Positions 1-5,975 of a DNA stretch of 11,594 nucleotides are shown here, piece after piece. Where the stretch lies: positions 1-11,594 of the forward strand of contig JAFYET010000218.1 in assembly GCA_017544125.1 (NCBI GenBank), in the 5' to 3' direction. Source of the DNA: Ruminococcus sp. Lineage in GTDB: Bacteria > Bacillota > Clostridia > Oscillospirales > Ruminococcaceae. Each line of letters opens with the position of its first letter. Positions within the stretch are counted from its first letter, which is position 1. Position numbers and translations under genes: made by a program. Under the pieces are notes generated by a model. The model was not told the DNA's origin. It searched no databases and saw only the letters and a list, made by a program, of their open reading frames with translations.

Positions 1-20
1 CTCGCAGAGTGGATATGACA

Positions 21-149
21 CCTCCCCTTTCAGGGGAGGCAGATTAGTGCCATAAGGGTACACATTAGTTCCCTTAGCTGATGATTACGCCTCCCCTGAA
101 AGGGGAGGTGGCGCCGACGCCAAAGGCGGCGGTGACGGAGGGGTTCCCC
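21..149. repeat. Cluster of GC-rich palindromic intergenic repeats
   Basis: Two perfect hairpins, CCTCCCCTTTCAGGGGAGG (21-39) and CCTCCCCTGAAAGGGGAGG (90-108), each have 8-bp stems and 3-base loops. They are exact reverse complements of each other, loop included, so with one further base each (40 and 89) they form a 20-bp inverted repeat around a 48-base centre. A third hairpin follows (114-121 with 125-132, one mismatch, AAA loop), then a GGGG-TT-CCCC element (140-149). The right half, GGGGAGGTGGC...GTGACGGAGGGGTT, resembles a palindromic repeat I recall as common between genes in gut Clostridia; that likeness is from memory. It lies upstream of the promoter at 204 and no coding sequence is visible in it. 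It could be a REP- or MITE-like element or a remnant of one. The structure is certain, its family is not. Confidence 0.75.
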
Positions 150-203
150 CACAACTTCTCAATTTGTTTGTTTCCTCCATTAGCTTATCATAAATTTTTT
201 AAC

Positions 204-232
204 TTGACTAAAGGTCATTGTTGATATATAAT
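204..232 (+). promoter_or_regulatory. Sigma-A promoter of the cohesin-like gene
   Basis: A -35 box TTGACT (204-209), a 17-base spacer and a perfect -10 box TATAAT (227-232) lie in an AT-rich stretch. Transcription would start near 239-241, giving a leader of about 40 bases. The ribosome binding site AGGAAAG (265-271) sits 9 bases before the ATG at 281. The rest of 150-280 holds no other feature I can support. Confidence 0.85.
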
Positions 233-280
233 AGTATAGGTACGGTTAATAACTACTTCCATGCAGGAAAGAGATGACAT

Positions 281-1387
281 ATGAGAAAAAGGATAATAAC
301 GCTGCTGCTTGCGGGTATGATGCTTATACTCCTTGCCCCGGCTGTAATGGCTGAGGCATCGGCGGATATAGCGCTTTCAAAGCAGCATACCTTCCTCGGC
401 GATGAGGTCACGGCAACTGTGACCTTTAAAAGCGATAAGAACGATATCGCCGATATACAGGGCAGCATAAGCTATAACGATAAGGTTCTTGAATACGTCA
501 GCTGCGATGATGTGAGCTTTGCAGGGCGTGGCACGCTCGGCGTAAGGGCGTTTACCGACTCGGGCGCTGAGGGTAAGTATTCAATGACGATCACTTTCAA
601 GACTATCGGTGAAGGCGACGGGTTTATAAGGCTTGTGAACTGCCGTATGACCGACAGCACGCAAAGCGGCGTGCAAAGCCCCTCGGCAGAGGCAAGCATT
701 GAGGTTCAGGGCAGCGCCGAAACTACCGAAAAGCCCAAGGAGACCACAGCACAGACCGAGAAGCCCGATGACAGCACAACAACCACCACCGCCCCCGAGG
801 AAAGCTCATCGCCTGACGACACACAGACAGAGCAGACCACCACCACCGCCCCGGCGCAGACAAACAAGCCCGCCGACGGCGAGATACCCGAAGGCAAACT
901 CGCAGAGCTTAAGATCTCAACAGGCTATATCTCCCCCGCATTCTCATACGATGTGCTGGAGTATGATATAAAGGTGCCCCACGACTGCACATGGCTCGAC
1001 CTGGAGGGCGTTCCCTCGCTCGAGGGCGGCTATATATGGTATACCGGCGATGAAAACGTCTATGACGGCGTTATCACAAGAACTATCGCCGTGCGTGACA
1101 GCCTTGGCAACGAGACGGTGTATACATTCCACATAAGCCGCATGACCGCCGAGGAGGAGGAGAGCTTTGTGACCTCCACCGTCACCTCCGCCCCCGAAAG
1201 CACTAAGGAAGTCACCACCACCACCCGCAAGCTCTCGCTCGATAAGAAAAGCACCTCGTTCAAAAAGCTCATAGCAGGTGCGGGCATTGTTGTGGTAGTT
1301 ATCCTCGTGGTGATAGTCTCCCTCGTTTCAAGCAAGAGCTCCAGCAAAAAGCGCAAGCGCATAAAGCAGAGCAAGCGAAAGAAATAA
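281..1387 (+). CDS. Membrane-anchored cohesin-like surface protein with cadherin-like domain
   Basis: This is a 368-residue exported protein of unknown exact role. Residues 1-24 form a signal peptide with a likely cut after VMA. Residues about 27-143 resemble a cohesin or related beta-sandwich: FLGDEVTATVTF, then GSISYNDKVLEYVS, then a late YSMTITFKTIGEGDGFIRL block, the order seen in cohesins. A Thr/Glu/Pro linker with TTTTT runs spans about 145-200. Residues about 205-288 (LAELKISTGYISPAFSYDVLEYDI to TRTIAVRDSLGNETVYTFHI) fit the cadherin-like beta-sandwich family Pfam PF12733. A second Thr-rich linker leads to a hydrophobic membrane segment (329-350) and a Lys/Arg-rich tail. It should sit outside the cell, held by its C-terminus, with the basic tail inside. 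There is no LPXTG motif, dockerin or catalytic domain. By inference it displays or binds other surface proteins or glycans. It is the only gene of its transcript in this window, with its own promoter and terminator. Confidence 0.8.
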   Translation: MRKRIITLLLAGMMLILLAPAVMAEASADIALSKQHTFLGDEVTATVTFKSDKNDIADIQGSISYNDKVLEYVSCDDVSFAGRGTLGVRAFTDSGAEGKYSMTITFKTIGEGDGFIRLVNCRMTDSTQSGVQSPSAEASIEVQGSAETTEKPKETTAQTEKPDDSTTTTTAPEESSSPDDTQTEQTTTTAPAQTNKPADGEIPEGKLAELKISTGYISPAFSYDVLEYDIKVPHDCTWLDLEGVPSLEGGYIWYTGDENVYDGVITRTIAVRDSLGNETVYTFHISRMTAEEEESFVTSTVTSAPESTKEVTTTTRKLSLDKKSTSFKKLIAGAGIVVVVILVVIVSLVSSKSSSKKRKRIKQSKRKK

Positions 1388-1402
1388 TATATCAGTACAT
1401 AA

Positions 1403-1437
1403 AAACGGACTGTCAACCGACAGCCCGTTTCTTTTTT
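1403..1437. terminator. Bidirectional intrinsic terminator between convergent genes
   Basis: AAACGGACTGTC (1403-1414) pairs with GACAGCCCGTTT (1419-1430) with one mismatch around an AACC loop. It is followed on the plus strand by six T (1432-1437), and on the minus strand the stem runs into a T run from the A stretch at 1401-1405. It can end both the cohesin-like gene (stop at 1387) and the minus-strand operon, whose TAA stop (1438-1436) overlaps the T tract. Confidence 0.85.
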
Positions 1438-2689
1438 ACTCTATTACCGCATTTGCCAGCATCAGCTTTATGCGGTTTTCCTGATTGACCCTGGTAGCGC
1501 CCGGGTCGTAGTCGATAGCCACGATGTTCGCATCGGGGTATGCCTGCTTGATAACTCTTGACATTCCCTTTGCAACTATGTGGTTGGGCAGACAGCCGAA
1601 GGGCTGTGTGCAGATGATGTTCTTAGCGCCCGTCTCGGCAAGCGCTGCCATTTCGGCGGTTATCAGCCAGCCCTCACCCATCTTGACACCCTGATGAATG
1701 TACTTGTCAGCACATTTTCTCAGGTGCTCAAAGTCATGCGGCGGCTTGAATACGCCGTGGTCTTTGATGACCTTTATCTGCTGCTTCTGATATCTGTAAA
1801 GCACGTTGTAGCCTATCTTGTAAAGCAGTGACGATTTGTCCTTTTTATCGTACAGTATTGCATCATTTACCGAGTCGGATGCGCAGTAGAGCACAAAGTC
1901 AAGCAGCCCCGGCACGTTCGGCTCGCACCCCTCAGAGAGCAGGAACTCGTTTAAGTGGTTGTTTGCAAGTGGCGAATACTTTACGTATATCTCCCCCACT
2001 ATGCCCACGACGGGCTTTTTCTCTTTCCTGCGGGGTATTGCAGCAAAGTCTTTGAGCATCGCCTTGTATATGGGCTTGGGCATCAGGTAGTCATTGGTGT
2101 CCATGAGCTTGACAAGCCTGTGCTGCCAGCGTGCTACCAGCTCATCGGTCATGCCCTTTGTTATCTCGTAGGGCTTGCACTGATTGTAGAGCAGCATCAG
2201 CATATCGCCATAAAGCACCGCATAGATAAGCCGCAGCGCAATTGCAGGTGTCATGGGGAATGCGGGGTTCTTTTCAAGCCCGCTGAAATTTAAGGATATA
2301 ACAGGCACCTGCGGGTATTTGCTGGCAACTGCCTTTCTTATAAGGTGAATGTAGTTTGAAGCCCTGCACCCGCCGCCTGTCTGCGACATGATGAGCGCTG
2401 TTTTGTTGACATCGTACTTGCCGCTGTCAAGTGCGTCCATAAACTGCCCGATAACCAGCAGTGCCGGGTAGCAGGCATCGTTGTGGGTGTTTTGCAGCCC
2501 CTGATTTATGACGTTTTGCGAGTCATTTTCAAGCAGCTCCATATGATAGCCGTATTTTTCATATATCTTGATTATCAGCTTGAAGTGCATGGGCAGCATA
2601 TCGGGAACGAGGATGGTGTAATCCTTCTTCATATCCTCGGTAAATATCGTGCGCTTTACTCTGCCCGATTCACTTACGTTATTTGGCAT
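1436..2689 (-). CDS. 2-hydroxyacyl-CoA dehydratase-like protein (HgdB/DUF2229-type module)
   Basis: This 417-residue protein has no signal peptide, so it is cytoplasmic. It resembles the C-terminal part of the large activase-related proteins in the 2-hydroxyacyl-CoA dehydratase superfamily, which use ATP-driven electron transfer to an iron-sulfur cluster. Candidate cluster ligands stand in the family order: C73 in NDACYP, C108 in TGGGC, and C366 in CTQPFGCLPNH (C360 nearby). GIVGEIYVKY (about 229-238) matches a conserved strand of the fold. It is the second gene of an operon, 13 bases after the upstream stop, with a strong ribosome binding site. Each of its conserved blocks has a counterpart in the C-terminal half of the upstream protein, so the two could act as a pseudo-heterodimer like HgdA/HgdB. 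The substrate is unknown: CoA-ester dehydration or reduction of a small molecule by a double-cubane-type cluster are both possible. Confidence 0.8.
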   Translation of the reverse strand: MPNNVSESGRVKRTIFTEDMKKDYTILVPDMLPMHFKLIIKIYEKYGYHMELLENDSQNVINQGLQNTHNDACYPALLVIGQFMDALDSGKYDVNKTALIMSQTGGGCRASNYIHLIRKAVASKYPQVPVISLNFSGLEKNPAFPMTPAIALRLIYAVLYGDMLMLLYNQCKPYEITKGMTDELVARWQHRLVKLMDTNDYLMPKPIYKAMLKDFAAIPRRKEKKPVVGIVGEIYVKYSPLANNHLNEFLLSEGCEPNVPGLLDFVLYCASDSVNDAILYDKKDKSSLLYKIGYNVLYRYQKQQIKVIKDHGVFKPPHDFEHLRKCADKYIHQGVKMGEGWLITAEMAALAETGAKNIICTQPFGCLPNHIVAKGMSRVIKQAYPDANIVAIDYDPGATRVNQENRIKLMLANAVIE

Positions 2690-2697
2690 TTGCTCTT

Positions 2698-2704
2698 CCT
2701 CCTT
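2698..2704 (-). promoter_or_regulatory. Ribosome binding site at the activase/dehydratase junction
   Basis: On the minus strand AAGGAGG overlaps the TAA stop of the upstream gene (2705-2703) and lies 8 bases before the ATG at 2689. This near-perfect site shows that the downstream gene is a real, separately initiated cistron, not the tail of a frameshifted one. Overlap of stop codon and binding site favours coupled translation. Confidence 0.85.
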
Positions 2705-5681
2705 ACATACCTGCCATGGCAGGTACCTTCTTTGCTGCCTTCTGTGCGTCCTTCTCCTCCAGCGCCGCAGCCAGCGAACGCAGCCTTATCTTGGCAGCGC
2801 CGAGGTTGGTTATCTCATCTATCTTCAGCTGTGTGTAGAGCTTGCCCTTCTGTTCGAGAATAGCTCTTACCTCATCGGTGGTAACGGCATCTATGCCGCA
2901 GCCGAATGACACCAGCTGAACGAGCTGCATATCTTCATTCTCGCAGACATACTCAGCAGCCCTGTAAAGGCGTGAATGGTATGTCCACTGATTGAGCACA
3001 TCAACAGCAGGCACGCTCACAAGCCCTGCCACGCTGTCCTCGGTAACTACCGCAAAGCCGAGCGATGCTATCAGCTTGTGTATGCCGTGATTTATCTCGG
3101 GGTCGATGTGATAGGGTCTTCCTGCGAGGACGATTATCTTTTCACCCTTCTCCCTTGCAGCGGCGATTATCTCAAGCGCCTTGGCTTCATTTGCTTTCTT
3201 GAAGCGCACCTGCTCGGAATATGCCTTGTTCAGGCACTCATACACCTGCTTTGGCGTAATGCCGTAGCGTGCAAAGCTCCTGCCGAGCACCTTGGCAACG
3301 TGCTTTTTGTTGTTAAGGTCAAGATAGGGCATGATGAAGTTGTCATCACTGAGCTTTTCGTTATTAGCCTTTAACAGCTCGGGGTAGTATGCAACAACGG
3401 GACAGTTGTAGTGATTGTCAGAGCCGCCCTCGTCTATGTTGTAGCTCATGCAGGGGTAGAATATAAAGTCAACGCCCTTTTCAAGCAGGCTCTCGATATG
3501 CCCGTGAGCTATCTTTGCAGGGTAGCACACCGTATCTGAGGGGATAGTCTGCTGACCCTTGTAGTATGTAGCCCTTGTCGATTCCTCAGAGAGCACCATC
3601 TCAAAGCCTAAGTTATAAAGCAGGCTGTGCCAGAAAGGCATAAGGTCATAGTAGCTCAGCGCTAACGGTATGCCCACCCTCGCCCTCGGGTTTACGGGCT
3701 TTTTGTTTTCAAGCTCAAGCAGCTTTTTGTATTTGTATTCTATCATATTCTCGGTGCGGTCGGTCAGCTTTATGCCTGCACCCTTTTCGCACCTATTGCC
3801 CGAGGTGAAGCGGTGCCCGTCGTTGAACCTTATGACCGTCAGCGAGCAGTGTGCCGTACAGCCGCCGCACTGCAATGCCGTTGCCTTGTATGAGAAATCC
3901 TCGAGCCTTTCCTTGGTTATAACTCTTGTTACGAAGCTATCGTCATTCCTCGTTCTCTCCATTGCGAAAAGCGCACAGCCGAATGCACCCATAAGCCCTG
4001 CAATTGCGGGTCTTATAACATTGCGCCCAAGCTCCTTTTCAAATGAGCGCAGCACTGCGTCATTTAAGAACGTGCCGCCCTGAACGACTATATTCTCGCC
4101 AAGCTCGTCTACGCTCTTGGCTCTTATTACCTTGTATATCGCATTCTTGATGATAGATGATGAAAGACCAGCCGAAATGTCCTCAACGGGTGCGCCGTCC
4201 TTCTGCGCCTGCTTTACCGATGAGTTCATAAACACCATGCAGCGTGAGCCGAGCTCAACAGGTGCCTTAGCAAAAAGCCCGAGCCTTGCAAAGTCGGCAA
4301 TGGTATAGCCCATAGCCCCCGCAAAGGTCTGTATGAACGAGCCGCAGCCCGATGAGCAGGCTTCGTTGAGCATTATGCTGTCGATAGCCTTCTGCTTTAT
4401 CTTGAAGCACGTGATATCCTGCCCGCCTATGTCTATTATAAAGTCAACATCGGGGCAGAAGAAAGCCGCCGCCTTGTAGTGCGCAACCGTCTCAACTATG
4501 CCGAAGTCAATGCCGAGGCCCGCCTTTATAAGCTCCTCGCCGTAGCCTGTTACGGCGCTTGCCTTTATCCTCAGCTTCGGGTTTGCAAGTGAATATATCT
4601 CTGAGAGCTTATCCTTTATAACGTCAAGCGGCTGACCCTTGTTTGAGCAGTAGTGCTGATATAAAAGCCCGCCGTCGGGGGTTATCAGCACCAGCTTGGT
4701 CGTGGTCGAGCCTGCGTCAACGCCTAAGTAAGCGTCGCCCTCATATGTCTTTATGTCAGCATATTTAAGGTCAGATTTTCTGTGGCGGTCAATAAAGTCA
4801 TTATACTCCTGCTTTGTGGCAAACAGCGGCTCTGTGGTGGCGATAGTGTCCTGAGCCTTGGCGTTTGCCAGCTTGTCGCTTGCTTCTTTAAGGCTCATAG
4901 GCTCGCTCATCTTCATAGCGTGCAGTGCCGAGCCGTATGCCATAAAGCATGATGCCAGCTCGGGGAGAATTGCCTTGTCGCCAAGATCAAGCGTATCTAT
5001 AAACGCCTGCCTTAGTGCCGATAAGAACGACAAAGGCCCGCCTAAGAAGAGCACGTTGCCCTCTATCTTTCTGCCCTGCGCAAGACCCGATACCGTCTGG
5101 TCAACCACAGCCTGGAAGATAGATGCCGAGATGTCTTCCTTCTTTGCACCCTGATTGAGCAGCGGCTGTATGTCTGATTTTGCGAAAACGCCGCAGCGTG
5201 ATGCTATGGGGTATATCTTCTCGTGCTTTAAGGCAAGGTCGTTCATCGTGTCGGGTGTAACGCCCAAAAGCCCTGCCATCTGGTCTATGAATGCGCCTGT
5301 GCCGCCTGCGCATGAGCCGTTCATTCGCTGCTCAACGCCGCCTGTGAGGAAGATTATCTTCGCATCCTCACCGCCCAGCTCAACTACGACATCGGTGTCG
5401 GGGTAGCTCTTGTTAACAGCCGTGAACGCCGCAAAAACCTCCTGCACGAAGGTTATCTTTGCAGCATTTGCAATTCCCAGACCCGCCGAGCCTGTTATAG
5501 CTATCCTAAACATATCATCGGGGTAGAGCTCATTTATGGCAGCAAGCTGTGCCTGCACCGTCTCGCCTACCTTCGAGAAATGCCTTTCGTATTTTGTATA
5601 GATTATTTCCTCACCGTCAAGAATACAGGTCTTTACGGTCGTGGAGCCTACGTCTATGCCGAGACAATAAACCTTACTCAT
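2703..5681 (-). CDS. Acyl-CoA dehydratase activase-related protein: two BadF/HgdC ATPase domains plus DUF2229-like module
   Basis: A 992-residue cytoplasmic protein. Start chosen at MSKVYCLGIDVGSTT (ATG at 5681), because AAGAGG (5697-5692) lies 10 bases upstream. ATG at 5690 is only 2 bases from that site, and ATG at 5726 lies inside a palindrome. ATPase domain 1 (about 3-265) has the phosphate loop GIDVGSTT, VVELGGEDAK, and C124 (NGSCAGGTGAF) and C163 (SRCGVF). Domain 2 (about 315-575) has GVDAGSTTTK, IIDIGGQD, and C442 (NEACSSGCGSF) and C481 (SRCMVF). Both Cys pairs are 39 residues apart, as in the cluster-binding pair of HgdC (C127/C166, from memory). A CGGCTAHC motif (605-612) with C631 follows. 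The C-terminal module (about 668-960) has C719 (VCYP), C744 (YPCMSYN), AGRPYH (about 853-858) and C928 (SFGCGID). The ATPase half probably uses ATP to push low-potential electrons to the dehydratase-like part; the reaction is unknown. First gene of the operon. Confidence 0.87.
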   Translation of the reverse strand: MSKVYCLGIDVGSTTVKTCILDGEEIIYTKYERHFSKVGETVQAQLAAINELYPDDMFRIAITGSAGLGIANAAKITFVQEVFAAFTAVNKSYPDTDVVVELGGEDAKIIFLTGGVEQRMNGSCAGGTGAFIDQMAGLLGVTPDTMNDLALKHEKIYPIASRCGVFAKSDIQPLLNQGAKKEDISASIFQAVVDQTVSGLAQGRKIEGNVLFLGGPLSFLSALRQAFIDTLDLGDKAILPELASCFMAYGSALHAMKMSEPMSLKEASDKLANAKAQDTIATTEPLFATKQEYNDFIDRHRKSDLKYADIKTYEGDAYLGVDAGSTTTKLVLITPDGGLLYQHYCSNKGQPLDVIKDKLSEIYSLANPKLRIKASAVTGYGEELIKAGLGIDFGIVETVAHYKAAAFFCPDVDFIIDIGGQDITCFKIKQKAIDSIMLNEACSSGCGSFIQTFAGAMGYTIADFARLGLFAKAPVELGSRCMVFMNSSVKQAQKDGAPVEDISAGLSSSIIKNAIYKVIRAKSVDELGENIVVQGGTFLNDAVLRSFEKELGRNVIRPAIAGLMGAFGCALFAMERTRNDDSFVTRVITKERLEDFSYKATALQCGGCTAHCSLTVIRFNDGHRFTSGNRCEKGAGIKLTDRTENMIEYKYKKLLELENKKPVNPRARVGIPLALSYYDLMPFWHSLLYNLGFEMVLSEESTRATYYKGQQTIPSDTVCYPAKIAHGHIESLLEKGVDFIFYPCMSYNIDEGGSDNHYNCPVVAYYPELLKANNEKLSDDNFIMPYLDLNNKKHVAKVLGRSFARYGITPKQVYECLNKAYSEQVRFKKANEAKALEIIAAAREKGEKIIVLAGRPYHIDPEINHGIHKLIASLGFAVVTEDSVAGLVSVPAVDVLNQWTYHSRLYRAAEYVCENEDMQLVQLVSFGCGIDAVTTDEVRAILEQKGKLYTQLKIDEITNLGAAKIRLRSLAAALEEKDAQKAAKKVPAMAGM
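2708..2725. repeat. Perfect 18-bp palindrome at the 3' end of the activase gene
   Basis: TACCTGCCATGGCAGGTA is fully self-complementary. On the minus strand it encodes the last residues before the stop (about VPAMAGM) and lies immediately before the ribosome binding site of the next gene. In RNA it could form a 7-bp stem with a 4-base loop. No T run follows, so it is not a terminator. It may tune translation of, or RNA cleavage before, the second gene. Its core CCTGCCATGGCAGG is nearly the same as the palindrome in the operon leader (5717-5733). Confidence 0.6.
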
Positions 5682-5716
5682 ATCATTCATACCTCTTAAT
5701 AATGCATAATCGATGT

Positions 5717-5733
5717 GTCCTGCCATGCAGGAC
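5717..5733. promoter_or_regulatory. Inverted repeat in the leader of the activase/dehydratase operon
   Basis: GTCCTGC-CAT-GCAGGAC is a 7-bp perfect inverted repeat. It lies between the probable transcription start (near 5753) and the ribosome binding site (5697-5692) of the minus-strand operon. It could be a repressor operator just downstream of the promoter or an RNA hairpin in the leader. No T tract follows it. Regulatory function is inferred from position only. Confidence 0.5.
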
Positions 5734-5759
5734 GGTCCTATAAATCAACACTTAGAGTA

Positions 5760-5788
5760 ATTATAACATACATTTATAAAAAAATAAA
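5760..5788 (-). promoter_or_regulatory. Extended -10 promoter of the activase/dehydratase operon
   Basis: On the minus strand TGTTATAAT gives an extended -10 (TATAAT at 5765-5760 with TG one base upstream). The best -35 at 17-base spacing is weak, TTTATT (5788-5783), which the extended -10 can offset. The leader to the ATG at 5681 would be about 70 bases. The stretch 5789-5891 between the two divergent promoters shows no other feature I can support. Confidence 0.65.
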
Positions 5789-5891
5789 GGCTTTTCACAG
5801 TTTTTTCAGAATTAGTTGCAAGATGTGGGAGGTAAGAGGTAAGAAATGCCGCAGGATAACAAGGCTTCCACCATTTGCCAGCATAAAAAAT

Positions 5892-5920
5892 TTGACATAT
5901 CGGCGAAAATGTTGTATAAT
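5892..5920 (+). promoter_or_regulatory. Consensus sigma-A promoter of the GH25 muramidase gene
   Basis: TTGACA (5892-5897), a 17-base spacer and TATAAT (5915-5920) match the housekeeping consensus at every position. This suggests strong, constitutive expression. The leader is about 50 bases. The ribosome binding site within GGAAAGGTG (5960-5968) lies 7 bases before the TTG start at 5976. Confidence 0.9.
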
Positions 5921-5975
5921 GAATATATTACAAATTGAAAACAAAAGTTTACAATTTCAGGAAAGGTGAATTATT

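Noticed and set aside
21..149. CRISPR array.
   Set aside because: The repeats are palindromes in opposite orientation, with only two copies and no regular spacers; no cas genes are nearby.
259..268. CCATGCAGGA shared by the leaders of the cohesin-like gene (259-268) and the activase operon (5723-5732).
   Set aside because: A 10-base match is expected by chance in a window this long, and the first copy is not part of a palindrome.
699..971. Pro/Arg-rich plus-strand ORF inside the cohesin-like gene, and a Val-rich minus-strand ORF at 706-897.
   Set aside because: Both are shadows of the ACC/ACA-rich Thr linker codons in other frames, without binding sites or promoters.
2689..2705. A frameshift or sequencing error breaking one long activase-dehydratase gene.
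   Set aside because: A stop codon, a near-perfect AAGGAGG and a well-spaced ATG are all present, and both protein ends look intact; this is a genuine gene boundary.
5682..5726. Upstream in-frame start (ATG at 5726, or ATG at 5690) for the activase gene.
   Set aside because: The ATG at 5726 lies inside the leader palindrome with no ribosome binding site, the one at 5690 is only two bases from AAGAGG, and the family begins with a short segment before GIDVGSTT, so 5681 is preferred.
5846..5938. 30-codon plus-strand ORF (ATG CCG CAG ...) preceded by GAGGTAAGAGGTAAG, which looks like a ribosome binding site.
   Set aside because: It runs straight through the -35 and -10 of the GH25 promoter, has no promoter of its own and resembles nothing known; the purine-rich stretch is probably chance.
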